DNA of 64,000 bases from an uncultured Candidatus Entotheonella sp. GTDB taxonomy: Bacteria > Tectomicrobia > Entotheonellia > Entotheonellales > Entotheonellaceae. The notes below the pieces were generated by a model. It was given only the letters and a program-made list of their open reading frames with translations, did no database searches and was not told the DNA's origin. Below are positions 52,843 through 62,399 of the stretch, one piece after another; the first letter of the stretch is position 1, and every line of letters starts with the position of its first letter. The stretch is taken from NCBI GenBank assembly GCA_958295825.1, contig OY282375.1:1969489-2033488 (forward strand), read 5' to 3'. The position numbers and the translations under genes are program-made.

Positions 52843-53687
52843 TGTGAAAATCCAGCTTGCTGTTTCAGGCGATCGATATCTTCCTTGATCTTGTCAAGCG
52901 CGGTTGTATGGCCAGCGGCGGAGGAAACAAGGGCATACGAAAAAAGCTCCACGAGGACGAGATTGTCGGCGTAATCGATCCAGCCATTCGTGATGCTGTC
53001 GAAGAATTTGAGAGCTTTTCTCGTGTGCGTCCAAAGTCCGCGTTGAAGCGCATTTGCAGCCGCATCACCGTAGCGCACTTCGCAAATGTAATCATCCTCG
53101 GCATCATAGAAGCGATAGACCGGATGTTTTCTCTTCCTTCCTGGCCTCTCGCGGGCAATACGCACGGTCGCATCGCATGCGCGCAGATAATCAAACACCA
53201 TGATGTTGCAGCGTCGAGCTTTCTCGTCATAGATCAATGGCAGAACGTTGACATGGCTGAAATTGGCGAACGCAGGTTCGTCGAGAATCTTGCTCACGTT
53301 ATCGGTTCCAACGATGTCACCGGCTTCCTGCTCAAGACGCGGAAACATGGAATAGGTCTTGTCTGTGGACAGTTGCAGGTCTCCATCGCGATACGCCTTG
53401 AGGCTGACTGGAAATTCGTCCTTTGTGATCTCGTTGACGACTTTGATGTCTTCCTCTTGGGACTTGGCTCGATAAAGGTCTTTTCCAACGTGAATGGAGC
53501 GGAAGTCGTACATGAATTGATTGATGAATTCGGCAATGGCGATTTCGGCGAGGTCCCCGTGCGTTTTGTTCCCGATAAGCCGCAGCGTGAAAATATTTCC
53601 AAGCGTCGTCGTAATGAGTTCAGGCTGTTTGCTGATCAGCAGTTTGAGACGGGTCGTGAAGTCCTTGTAGCCTTCAGCGACATTCAT
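52839..53687 (-). CDS. putative type II restriction endonuclease partner
   Basis: A 282-residue protein encoded directly before, and overlapping by four bases with, the D12 methyltransferase gene, the typical place of a cognate nuclease. A possible PD-(D/E)xK-like site is Asp80 with Ser95-Leu-Lys97 (EEDIKVV and FPVSLKAYRDGD); the usual Glu/Asp before x-Lys is Ser, so catalysis is not certain. It is AT-richer like its partner. I infer the nuclease role from position plus this motif, not from a family match. Confidence 0.68.
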   Translation of the reverse strand: MNVAEGYKDFTTRLKLLISKQPELITTTLGNIFTLRLIGNKTHGDLAEIAIAEFINQFMYDFRSIHVGKDLYRAKSQEEDIKVVNEITKDEFPVSLKAYRDGDLQLSTDKTYSMFPRLEQEAGDIVGTDNVSKILDEPAFANFSHVNVLPLIYDEKARRCNIMVFDYLRACDATVRIARERPGRKRKHPVYRFYDAEDDYICEVRYGDAAANALQRGLWTHTRKALKFFDSITNGWIDYADNLVLVELFSYALVSSAAGHTTALDKIKEDIDRLKQQAGFSQ

Positions 53688-53876
53688 TGTGGTTCCTTAT
53701 CCTTAGGCACACCGTTTCCGGGTTTCTTCTTTTGGGCGTTACACGCATAGAGATAGGCTCCCGGTGACCGATAGTCAACCCAGAGGCTGCTGCGGCTGCC
53801 GTTCGGGTCCCTGCCTCAGTCTGCAAACGACTCGTTACATCGGTACGTCTAATGTGCGTTTCGAGGGAGATCAGTC

Positions 53877-54758
53877 ATTGAGCGATACGAGTTCCAAGCC
53901 ATCGACCATCCGCTCAGCGAGGCGGACAGGTCAGCACTGCGAAGTCTATCGACGCGGGCGCGAATCACAGCCATAAGCTATACCAATCACTACGAATGGG
54001 GCAGCTTCAAGGGTGATCCCCGGCAACTGATGGAGCGTTGGTTCGACCTGCATTTGTATCTCGCCAATTGGGGAATGTGACGGCTGATGATGCGGCTGCC
54101 AAAACGCCTCGTCGATCGTGCCCATCTTGATGCCTTCCTGCGCGGAACCGATCTGGTCGACATCCTGGAATCCGGGGAAAATCTGTAGGTGTCGATATAT
54201 ACGACGAGTTGTCGGGATACGATGAGTGGGAAGAATGGGGCGACTGGGACGACGGCGCCGGGTGGCTCGGAGCGCTGGCGCCCCTTCGCGCTGACGTGCT
54301 TTCCGGCGATCTGAGACTTTTCTATCTCCTCTGGCTCGGAGCGCTGGAGCGTGGCGAGCTGGAAGACGACGAAACGGAGCCGCTGCCGGGCATCGAGCCG
54401 CTCACCGGCGCGCTGGAAGCGCTCGCCGCCGGCGACCCGCACGTGGCAACGGAGGTTCGATCGCGGGTTCGCAAAATCGTTGCGCTTGCGCCGGGCGAGA
54501 CATACACGAAGCGCAGAACCGTCGCGGACCTTCGCAGCCGTGCCGCCGCGAGATGTGCAACGCGTGAGGCCATCAAAGCCGAACGTCGGGAGACCGAACG
54601 ACAGCGGAGGCACGAGGAGGCCGAGGAAGCAAGACGGCTATGAACAGGCTACGAGTCTGCTCCTCGGTCTGCAGGCGCTGGCTGGTGAAGACGGCGAAAC
54701 AGAAACCTTCAGGAATCGCGTTCGCTCGCTTCGTGAGCGGCACGCGCGCAAGCCTTGA
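53877..54758 (+). pseudogene. decayed gene for an uncharacterised protein
   Basis: A coherent protein can be followed through three frames. It begins ERYEFQAIDHPLSEADRSAL, where the expected ATG has become ATT behind a GAGGGAG RBS, and runs through YEWGSFKGDPRQLMERWFDL. A TGA (54078-54080) and a TAG near 54187 interrupt it in the same frame. After a frameshift it continues as WLGALAPLRADVLSGDLRLF and PLPGIEPLTGALEAL, and a further shift gives a C-terminal TSLLLGLQALAGEDGETETF. I recall similar intact uncharacterised proteins in other bacteria, but have no function for them. It neighbours the restriction-modification pair. Confidence 0.65.
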
Positions 54759-54850
54759 TTCATCGAACGGCTGGCGCAGTTGGGCGAGCCATGATAATCA
54801 CAAATCGGTCTGAGCAGGCACTGCTTCGCCAAACCTGAGGCCAGCCTCGT

Positions 54851-55630
54851 ATGAAGCCACTTCCCACAAATTACCGCCTTCTCGCTTTCGCGCTGCTCCT
54901 CGCCGTCGCCGGCGTGTTGCTGGGCTGCGGGACGATCGCCGAACAGCGGGCGCAGGCCGACAACTACTACCGATTGGCGCAGACGTATCTTGGCGCCGAA
55001 TCCTACGAGGCCGCCGAACAGACGATCCGCCAGGCACTGAGCCTGCGGCCGCGCGAGCCGAGCTACTTCGAGCTTCTGGCCCTGACATACCAAGTTCGTA
55101 ACCGCTTCGACCTCGCCGAAGACGCCTACCGACAGGCGCTGCAGCAGAGTAACCCGCCTCCCTCCGTTCTGGTGAATTACAGCACTTTGCTGTTGCTGCG
55201 CGGCCGTCCCGAGGAAGCTCTGGATTTGGCGCAGCGCGCCCTGAAAAACCCCGGCTACGACCGGCCCGCCTTGGCGCACGTGAACATGGGACTGGCCTAT
55301 TCACAGCAGGGACAGTTCGAGCTGGCGGTGGCGCAGTTTCGCCGCGCCCTGACCTACCGCAGTCTGCCCGAGGCGTACCACAACCTGGGCTTGGCATACA
55401 ATCGCATGGAGCGCCCTGACGCCGCCATCCAGGCCTTTCGTGAGGCCGTTCGCTTGCGACCCGCCTATGCGGGACTCGGCGATGCGCTGCTAGCTGCTGG
55501 ACAGGTGGACGAGGCGCGTCGGGCGCTGGAACGGGTCATCGCCCTGCAACCTGACAGTCCCCTCGCCGCTGCGTCCCGCGAAAAACTCGACCGCCTCGCA
55601 CCCGCGAGCGCCAGCGAGCGTATACAATGA
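54851..55630 (+). CDS. TPR-repeat lipoprotein, PilF/PilW-like
   Basis: A 259-residue lipoprotein. The signal peptide ends at lipobox VLLGC near residue 26. About six tetratricopeptide repeats follow (for example AEQTIRQALSLRPREPSYFE and AHVNMGLAYSQQGQFELAVA). The architecture matches PilF/PilW, which helps pilus secretin assembly, and a pilC gene lies two genes downstream. Other TPR lipoproteins look alike, so the pilus role is suggestive only. Its stop is near the start of aroE. Confidence 0.75.
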   Translation: MKPLPTNYRLLAFALLLAVAGVLLGCGTIAEQRAQADNYYRLAQTYLGAESYEAAEQTIRQALSLRPREPSYFELLALTYQVRNRFDLAEDAYRQALQQSNPPPSVLVNYSTLLLLRGRPEEALDLAQRALKNPGYDRPALAHVNMGLAYSQQGQFELAVAQFRRALTYRSLPEAYHNLGLAYNRMERPDAAIQAFREAVRLRPAYAGLGDALLAAGQVDEARRALERVIALQPDSPLAAASREKLDRLAPASASERIQ

Positions 55631-55668
55631 AGCATCGCGAGCGGCAGCGAACGATGCAGAAGGACAAT

Positions 55669-56541
55669 ATGCCAGCCGAATCCACGTCCCCCACCAGCGG
55701 CTCCGGGTCCACCCGGCTGTACGGCATCATGGGCTATCCGATCGGGCATTCCCTGTCGCCGTTAATGCACACCCTGGCGTTCCGGCACCACGGGCTGGAC
55801 GCCGTCTACGTGCCTTTCTCTGTGGCGCCGGAGGACCTCGCCAAGGCCGTCGCCGGGGCAATGGCGCTGGGGGTGGCGGGTTTTAACGTGACCATCCCGC
55901 ACAAGGAAGCCATCATGGCGTGTCTGGACGAGGTGACGGACGAGGTGAGGGCAATCGGCGCCGTCAATACGGTGCACGCGCAGGACGGCCGCACCACCGG
56001 CTACAACACGGACGGCGCCGGGTTTCTGCAACCGTTGCAGAATCTGGGAGCGCCTTTGAACGAGCTCGCCGTGTGCGTCTTGGGCGCCGGCGGCGCGGCG
56101 CGGGCCTTGGCAGCGGCGCTGCTGAACGCTGGCTGCCCGCAACTAGTCATCACCAATCGCACCCACGCCCGCAGCGAACACTTGGCAGCGGACTTGCAGA
56201 AACGGTTTGTGGCCGTCGAAGTGCGCGCCGTGCCGATGTCGGACGCCGCCGACGCCGCCCGGCAGAGCCGCCTGCTCGTCAACGCCACCTCGATCGGGAT
56301 GCACGAAGGTGACGAACCCCTGCTGCCCAACCGCTGCTTCGGCCCCGAGCAGATCGTCTACGACATTGTCTACCGCCCCCTGAACACGCCGTTCCTGCAG
56401 GCCGCCCGAGCCGCCGGCGCCACCACGATTGGCGGCCTCGACATGCTGTTGGGCCAAGGCGCCGCGGCGTTCACGATCTGGACCGGCCTCGCTTTCCCCT
56501 TGGAGGCGGTGCGTCCGGCGCTGGAAGCCCGTCTCGATTAA
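55669..56541 (+). CDS. aroE: shikimate dehydrogenase
   Basis: Reduces 3-dehydroshikimate to shikimate with NADPH in aromatic amino-acid synthesis. GIMGYPIGHSLSPLMHTLAF is the substrate-binding start, with the catalytic Lys in NVTIPHKEAIM, and the later LGAGGAARALAAALLNAG is the NADPH fold. The C-terminal LDMLLGQGAAAFTIWTG is the family end. The ATG at 55669 has AAGGA upstream; an ATG at 55627 overlapping the previous stop would add 14 residues. 290 residues. Confidence 0.95.
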   Translation: MPAESTSPTSGSGSTRLYGIMGYPIGHSLSPLMHTLAFRHHGLDAVYVPFSVAPEDLAKAVAGAMALGVAGFNVTIPHKEAIMACLDEVTDEVRAIGAVNTVHAQDGRTTGYNTDGAGFLQPLQNLGAPLNELAVCVLGAGGAARALAAALLNAGCPQLVITNRTHARSEHLAADLQKRFVAVEVRAVPMSDAADAARQSRLLVNATSIGMHEGDEPLLPNRCFGPEQIVYDIVYRPLNTPFLQAARAAGATTIGGLDMLLGQGAAAFTIWTGLAFPLEAVRPALEARLD

Positions 56542-56558
56542 AGGTCAATCGACAGCCC

Positions 56559-57482
56559 ATGCCGACTTTCACGTACACGGTCCGAACACCCACCGGGGCC
56601 ACGCAACGCGGCCAAATCGAGGCTGCCGACCGTCGCGCGGCCGCATTGGCGTTACGGCAACGCCAACTCATCGTCACATCGCTGCGTGCCCGGCCTAGGG
56701 ATCTGGCGATCAACCTCCCCGGCCTCACGGGCGGCGTCGCAGTCAAGGACCTCGTCGTATTCACCCGGCAATTTGCCACCATGATCTCCTCGGGTCTGCC
56801 CCTCGTTCAGTGCCTCGACACGCTGGGCCGCCAAACCCCGAACAAGCGCCTCGCGGAAATCGTTATGCAAGTGAAGGCGGACGTGAAGGCAGGCGCCAGC
56901 TTCACGGAAGCGCTGCGCAAACAGCCGCGCGTGTTCGGCGATTTCTACGTCAACATGGCGGAGGCGGGCGAAGCGGGCGGCGCCTTGGACACCATCCTGA
57001 CCCGTCTGGCCGTTTACCTGGAAAAAGCCCGCGCGTTACGGGGCAAAGTCAGAGGCGCCATGGCCTATCCGGCGGCCATCGTCGCGGTCGCCGGGCTCGT
57101 CATGGCGCTGAGCAGCGGCGTGCCCATCCTCGACGGCTTGGCCATCACCGCCCGCGTCACCGGCAACAAAGTGATGGAAGACGCCGTTCTGACCGCTATT
57201 GCGCGCATCAAGCAGGGCAGCACGATTGCCGAGCCGCTGCGCGACCAGGTGGTTTTCGCGCCGATGGTGGTGCAGATGATCGAAGTGGGCGAAAACGCCG
57301 GCGCCCTAGACGCCATGCTCAACAAGATCGCCGACTTTTACGATGACAAGGTGAACCACGCCGTCGAGGCGCTGACCTCCTTGTTGGAGCCGCTGCTGAT
57401 GGTAGTTCTCGGGGCGCTCATCGGCTTCATGCTGATCGCCATGTATTTGCCCATCTTCGAGATGGCCGGCACCTTTGGCTGA
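56559..57482 (+). CDS. pilC: PilC/GspF-family pilus inner-membrane protein with internal deletion
   Basis: Inner-membrane platform protein of type IV pili. FTRQFATMISSGLPLVQCLD and GKVRGAMAYPAAIVAVAGLV form the first GspF domain; SSGVPILDGL to EPLLMVVLGALIGFMLIAMY is the end of the second. The ~100 residues normally between them (the second membrane helix and start of the second domain) are missing at about 57105, in frame, so the product has 307 rather than ~405 residues. It is therefore probably non-functional or altered. No pilB or pilT is seen. It is followed by mfd with a one-base overlap. Confidence 0.85.
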   Translation: MPTFTYTVRTPTGATQRGQIEAADRRAAALALRQRQLIVTSLRARPRDLAINLPGLTGGVAVKDLVVFTRQFATMISSGLPLVQCLDTLGRQTPNKRLAEIVMQVKADVKAGASFTEALRKQPRVFGDFYVNMAEAGEAGGALDTILTRLAVYLEKARALRGKVRGAMAYPAAIVAVAGLVMALSSGVPILDGLAITARVTGNKVMEDAVLTAIARIKQGSTIAEPLRDQVVFAPMVVQMIEVGENAGALDAMLNKIADFYDDKVNHAVEALTSLLEPLLMVVLGALIGFMLIAMYLPIFEMAGTFG

Positions 57483-60400
57483 TGACCATGCCGACACCTG
57501 CAACCGACATTGCGCGCCCTAACGAGACGGCGTGGCCGGCGCCACACATCCTGCGAGGGTCGCGCCCGGGCGGCCAGGGCTTTCTGCTGGCGCGCTGGTT
57601 CGCCGAACGCCGGGCACCACTGTTCGTCGTAACGCCGGAGCCTTCCCGCCGCGACGAGATCATCAACGATCTGCGTTGTTTTCTCGACGACCAGCCGCCA
57701 AGTTCGCCCTCCTGTCCCGCGGCATCCAGCGTCGTCCTGGGTTACATACCCGAACCGCAAGGAACGCAGCCGGAAGTGCTGTCGGCTGACCTGCCCCTAT
57801 GGCGGCTGCGCAACGGCGAACCCGTGGTGGTGGTCGCCGCTGCCGCCTCGCTGCGTTACGGGACGGCCCCGGGATTGTTCGCCGAGCGCCTGCTGCCGGT
57901 TCAGGTCGGCGACGCCACCCCGCTGCCGGGCTTCGCTGCGGCACTGGTCGAACGCGGCTACCGGCGCATCTCCATGGTGGAAGCGGCTGGGGAGTTCGCC
58001 CTGCGCGGCGGCATCCTGGACGTTTTTTCGCCCGGCCAAAGGCGACCTTGGCGGCTCGAATTCTTCGGTGACGAGGTGGAAACCATACGCAGCTTTGACG
58101 TCGCCTCGCAGTTATCAATAGACGCGCTGCAACGCATTGTCATCGGGCCTTTGCACGCCCTACCGCCGCAGGGCTCCGAAACGGCGCCGGGCTGGGAGCG
58201 GTTGCGAGCGCATCTGTGCGCCCACGACTGGGATGACGCCAGAATCGCCGCCAGCTTTGAGCATTGGCGCCAGCAGCATCCCGCCGCCTGGCCGTGGGGT
58301 CTGGACACTTTTTTCTTTGACGACCTGGAAATCCCGTTGGACCATCTGCCGGACGCCGTGACGTTGTGTTGCGTCGATCTGGAAGACGTTCATCTCACCC
58401 TGGATCAACTCCCGCCGCCGCTCGCCATGCGACTGGGCGACCACACCGTGCCGTTTGCTACGGGGCGATGCGCCGCCGTGCCAACCCTGACCCGTCAACT
58501 GCGCGAGCGAACCGACGTCGCGCTGACCCGCTACCACAACCTCAAAGGTAGTGATGAGTGGTTCGTGAACAGTGAGGAGCAAAAACAAAACCCGCTCGCC
58601 ACTAACTACTATCCACTATCCACCAACCTCACCGAACTTCGGATGCGCGGAACGCCGGCGTTTTCGGGGGACCTGGGACGTTTTATCGCCCACCTGAGAC
58701 AGTGGCACGACGATGGCTTCGGCGTGCTCATCCTATGCCGCTCCGCCCCGGAGTCGCGGCGACTGCACGACGTGCTGGCGTCGTACGACCTCGGGTGCCA
58801 CACCGCGGACGCTGCCGCGCAATGCCTGGACGAAAGCGCCGTCCCGCCGGGCGGCATCATGCTGACCGCGGGCAGTCTCAGTCACGGCTTCCTGTGGCCG
58901 GACGAACGCCTCGTGGTCCTGCGTGGGGGCGATCTGTTTGGCAACAAGCAGCAAGCCGCGCCATCGCCCGCTGGTGCGGCGCGCCCGACGAGCCACGTCA
59001 GCACGCTGCGTCCCGGCGATCTGGTAGTACACGCCGACTACGGTATCGGGCGTTTCGGCGGCCTGATGTCCCTCGACGTCGATCACCAGGGTGGCGAGTT
59101 CATGGAACTCACCTACGCCGACGACGCCAAACTCTACGTCCCATCCTACCGTCTTAGCCTGGTGGAGAAATACCGCAGCGGCAGCGGCGAAGACGTCAAG
59201 GCGTCACTCGACCGCCTCGGGGCTACCTCCTGGGCGCGCACCAAGGCACGCGTCAAGGCGGCACTGCTAGACATGGCCGGCGAGTTGGTCAGCCTGCACG
59301 CCTCACGCCAGCAGGATGTCGGCCACCGGTTTACGGCGTCCACAACGCTGCACCAAGAGTTTGAGAACGCCTTCGAGTACGTCGAAACCGATGACCAGTT
59401 GCAGGCCATCCAGGACGTGCTGAGCGACATGGAACAGCCGCGGCCCATGGAGCGGCTGGTGTGCGGCGACGTGGGCTACGGCAAGACCGAAGTCGCCCTG
59501 CGCGCCGCTTTCAAGGCAGTGTTCGACGGCAAGCAAGTCGCCGTGTTGGTGCCCACCACGGTGCTGGCGCAGCAGCACGCCGAGACCTTTCAGCGCCGCT
59601 TTGAGGCGTTCGGCACGCGGGTGGCCATGCTGAGCCGCCTGAACAGCCGCAAGGAACAGGCCCGAACGCTGAACGGGCTGCAAGAGGGAACGGTCGACAT
59701 CGTCATCGGCACCCACCGCCTGCTGCAGAAGGACATCCGTTTCAAAGACCTGGGCCTGCTGGTGGTGGATGAAGAACACCGCTTCGGGGTTGGGCACAAG
59801 GAGCGCATCAAGCGTCTGAGCGTGAATACCGACGTACTCATTCTCACCGCCACGCCCATTCCGCGCTCGCTGCAGATGGCACTCAGTGGCCTGCGCGATT
59901 GCACCAGAATGGAGACGCCACCCGGCGGACGCAGCGCCATCGAGACGGTGGTCATGCCGTTCAGCGAAGAGCTCGTCGAGCGCGCCGTGCGGCAGGAACT
60001 GGCGCGGCAGGGGCAGGTGTTTTTCGTGCACAACCACATCGCCAGCCTGCCGGTCATCCACGCCATGCTGCAGCGCCTAGTGCCCGAGTGCCGCATCCGC
60101 ACCGCGCACGGCCAGATGCCGGAGCGCCAACTGGAGGCGGTCATGCTGGACTTCCTGCGGCGCGACTTCGACCTGCTGCTGTGCACCACGATCATCGAAT
60201 CCGGCCTCGACATCCCGTCAGTCAACACCATCATCATCAACCACGCCGATACCTTCGGCTTGGCGCAGATGCACCAATTGCGCGGCCGGGTAGGACGCGG
60301 CCTGATCCAGGCGTATGCCTACCTGCTCATTCCCGGCGAGGCGCTGCTGTCCGGCGTGGCGCGGCGGCGGGTCGAGGCGTTTGAGGAGTTTTCCGAACTG

Positions 60401-61012
60401 GGCTCCGGCTTTCATCTGGCCTCCCGCGACCTGGAAATCCGCGGTGCCGGCAACCTGCTAGGACCGCAGCAATCCGGCCACATGAACAGCGTGGGATTCG
60501 ATCTGTATTGCCAGATGATGGCCGACGCGGTACGTGAGGCGAAGGGCGAGGCTGTCACCGTGTGGGTGGAGCCCGAGCTTCGTCTGCGGGTGCAGGGTCA
60601 CATCCCGGAGAGTTACATGGAGAGCGAAACCCAGCGCCTGCAGTTGTACCGGCGTCTGTCGGCGGTAACAAACAGCGCGGCGCTGCAGGTGTTGCGTAAC
60701 GAAATGCAGGATCGTTTCGGGGTGCTGCCGGAGGCCACGCGGCAGCTTCTGGAGGTGTTGGAGATCAAGATTCTGGCCCGGCAATTGGCCTTGGAACGCA
60801 TTGAGCAACGCGGCCGGGACATCTGTCTCACCTTCCACGCCTCGACGCCGCTGGCGCCGGAACGACTGCTGCCGTGGCTGGAGTCCGACAACCCCGGATT
60901 TCGCTTCCAATCCGAGCGCGTGGTGTGCATTCCCGAACCCGCCGGAACGCCCGCCGAGCGCCTGACACGGCTCAAGGGCAGCCTGCAACGGCTTCTGGCT
61001 AGCCATCTTTGA
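57482..61012 (+). CDS. mfd: Mfd transcription-repair coupling factor
   Basis: Removes RNA polymerase stalled at lesions and recruits UvrA. The 1176-residue protein has the UvrB-homology region, the RNA polymerase-interacting domain (DLVVHADYGIGRFGGL), and the RecG-like translocase: Walker A GDVGYGKTEVALRA, DEEH box VVDEEHRFGVGHKERI, and LRGRVGRGLIQAYAYL. The TRG and C-terminal domains (PEATRQLLEVLEIKI) complete it. An unusual low-GC segment encoding SDEWFVNSEEQKQNPLATNY (58548-58628) interrupts the N-terminal half in frame. No gene break is seen. Confidence 0.95.
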   Translation: MTMPTPATDIARPNETAWPAPHILRGSRPGGQGFLLARWFAERRAPLFVVTPEPSRRDEIINDLRCFLDDQPPSSPSCPAASSVVLGYIPEPQGTQPEVLSADLPLWRLRNGEPVVVVAAAASLRYGTAPGLFAERLLPVQVGDATPLPGFAAALVERGYRRISMVEAAGEFALRGGILDVFSPGQRRPWRLEFFGDEVETIRSFDVASQLSIDALQRIVIGPLHALPPQGSETAPGWERLRAHLCAHDWDDARIAASFEHWRQQHPAAWPWGLDTFFFDDLEIPLDHLPDAVTLCCVDLEDVHLTLDQLPPPLAMRLGDHTVPFATGRCAAVPTLTRQLRERTDVALTRYHNLKGSDEWFVNSEEQKQNPLATNYYPLSTNLTELRMRGTPAFSGDLGRFIAHLRQWHDDGFGVLILCRSAPESRRLHDVLASYDLGCHTADAAAQCLDESAVPPGGIMLTAGSLSHGFLWPDERLVVLRGGDLFGNKQQAAPSPAGAARPTSHVSTLRPGDLVVHADYGIGRFGGLMSLDVDHQGGEFMELTYADDAKLYVPSYRLSLVEKYRSGSGEDVKASLDRLGATSWARTKARVKAALLDMAGELVSLHASRQQDVGHRFTASTTLHQEFENAFEYVETDDQLQAIQDVLSDMEQPRPMERLVCGDVGYGKTEVALRAAFKAVFDGKQVAVLVPTTVLAQQHAETFQRRFEAFGTRVAMLSRLNSRKEQARTLNGLQEGTVDIVIGTHRLLQKDIRFKDLGLLVVDEEHRFGVGHKERIKRLSVNTDVLILTATPIPRSLQMALSGLRDCTRMETPPGGRSAIETVVMPFSEELVERAVRQELARQGQVFFVHNHIASLPVIHAMLQRLVPECRIRTAHGQMPERQLEAVMLDFLRRDFDLLLCTTIIESGLDIPSVNTIIINHADTFGLAQMHQLRGRVGRGLIQAYAYLLIPGEALLSGVARRRVEAFEEFSELGSGFHLASRDLEIRGAGNLLGPQQSGHMNSVGFDLYCQMMADAVREAKGEAVTVWVEPELRLRVQGHIPESYMESETQRLQLYRRLSAVTNSAALQVLRNEMQDRFGVLPEATRQLLEVLEIKILARQLALERIEQRGRDICLTFHASTPLAPERLLPWLESDNPGFRFQSERVVCIPEPAGTPAERLTRLKGSLQRLLASHL
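58548..58628 (+). repeat. imperfect palindromic insertion within mfd
   Basis: The stretch begins GGTAGTGATGAGTGG and ends CTATCCACTATCCACC, with AGTGAGGAG near its middle left answered by CTCGCCACT on the right. It is much AT-richer than mfd around it, and it adds about 27 codons in frame between a conserved-looking segment (TRYHNLK) and LRMRGTPAFSGDLG. It looks like a palindromic mini-element tolerated inside a protein. Confidence 0.5.
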
Positions 61013-61090
61013 ATATGATAGCATTAAGCATCTCACCTCCACGTAGTAACGAACGCATCAAATCCCTTCTTCTGCAGGAACACACGCCTT

Positions 61091-62374
61091 ATGGCCGAAA
61101 AAATCGCCCTGCCGGGCCGCTTGCGCGTCATTCTACCCGCTATTGTCTTGGGCCTCGGGGTGATCGTTGGCTTGTATTACGGAATTGATTACTGGATATA
61201 CACGACGCAGCATGTGGTGACCGACGACGCGCGTGTCAAGGGACTCATGGTATCGGTGGCGCCGAAGGTGGGCGGCACGGTGCGCGCCCTGCACGTCGGC
61301 GAGGGCAGCGTGGTGCAGAAGGACGATGTGCTGCTGGAACTGTACAGCACCGATTACGAGCTTCAGTTCGAAGAGACGCAGGCCCGGGTAGACATGGTTG
61401 CCTTCCAGCTCAAGGAACTGCGCGAGGAGGTTCAACTCGACAGCAAACGCGCGCGGGATCAGATCGCTCATGCCCGCGCCGAACACGCCGCTAAGCAGAG
61501 CGCCTTGGCCGAGGAGAGAACGGCGCTGGAGATCGAAACCGAACAGGTGCAAAACCAGTTGGCCGAAGCCGAGGCGGCGCTCAAAGAAGCCGAGTCCACG
61601 GTCGCCGAGATGCAGGGGCAAGTGCGCAGCGCCGAGAACAACTGGGAGCGCGTCAGCACGTTATCTGACGAGGGCATTGTGTCCGCCACCAACCGCGAAG
61701 ACGCCCAGGACGATCTGGCGCAAGCCGCGGCCCGTCTGAGCGCTGCGCAGGAGCGTGTGGCACAGCTTCAGGCGCGCTTGGACAGCGCCCTGACCTCGCA
61801 AAAAAACATTCAGGTACGCCGCCATCGCGTGCAAAAACTGAAAGACGAAGTTGAGAAGGCATTTGCCAGCGTGCGCCTAGCGGAGACCGAGGGCGAGCGT
61901 AGCCAAGTCCGCCAGGAGCGCATCAACATCCTGGAAGCGCAACTCAAGGAGGCACGCGCCAAGCGCGACCTTGCGGAACGCAACGTCGGCAAGACGGTGC
62001 TGAGAAGCCCGATCGCCGGCGTCATCAGCCGCAAGCGCGTCGAGGAAGGTCAGGTCGTACAGAAGGGCCAGCCGGTCTTGGTGATCGGCGACCCACATGA
62101 CGTGTGGATTCTGGCCAACATCAAGGAGTCGTACATCCGCGACGTCGCCGTCGGCAAGCCCGTCGATATCCAAGTGGACGCCTACCCCAGCCGCGAATTC
62201 CGGGGCACCGTGGACACCATCGGCCACGCCGCCATTTCCGAATTCGCGCTCTTCCCCCCTACCGGCAGCTTTACCAAGGTCGAACAACGTATCCCCGTCC
62301 AGATCACCGTCGCCGACGCCGACGGTCTCCTCAAGCCTGGCATGATGGTGGAAATTGGCATCGTCAAGGATTAG
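61091..62374 (+). CDS. emrA: EmrA/HlyD-family membrane fusion protein
   Basis: Periplasmic adaptor of a tripartite efflux or secretion pump. One N-terminal helix (RVILPAIVLGLGVIVGLYYG), the biotinyl-lipoyl half-motifs (GGTVRALHVGEGSVVQKDDV and PIAGVISRKRVEEGQVVQKG), and a coiled-coil hairpin of ~150 residues between them. 427 residues. The EmrB-type transporter that usually follows is absent; an IS sits exactly at the stop codon. The TAG stop is built from TA plus the G of the IS end. Confidence 0.9.
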   Translation: MAEKIALPGRLRVILPAIVLGLGVIVGLYYGIDYWIYTTQHVVTDDARVKGLMVSVAPKVGGTVRALHVGEGSVVQKDDVLLELYSTDYELQFEETQARVDMVAFQLKELREEVQLDSKRARDQIAHARAEHAAKQSALAEERTALEIETEQVQNQLAEAEAALKEAESTVAEMQGQVRSAENNWERVSTLSDEGIVSATNREDAQDDLAQAAARLSAAQERVAQLQARLDSALTSQKNIQVRRHRVQKLKDEVEKAFASVRLAETEGERSQVRQERINILEAQLKEARAKRDLAERNVGKTVLRSPIAGVISRKRVEEGQVVQKGQPVLVIGDPHDVWILANIKESYIRDVAVGKPVDIQVDAYPSREFRGTVDTIGHAAISEFALFPPTGSFTKVEQRIPVQITVADADGLLKPGMMVEIGIVKD

Positions 62375-62397
62375 GCTCAGGACTCATAATCAGAAAC
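62374..62397. repeat. IS5-family inverted right-end remnant at the emrA-like stop
   Basis: GGCTCAGGACTCATAATCAGAAAC is the complement of the right end of the IS that follows, with one difference. A TA precedes it (62372-62373) and a TA separates it from the complete IS. It shows a previous inverted insertion, of which only the end persists. Confidence 0.75.
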
Positions 62398-62399
62398 TA

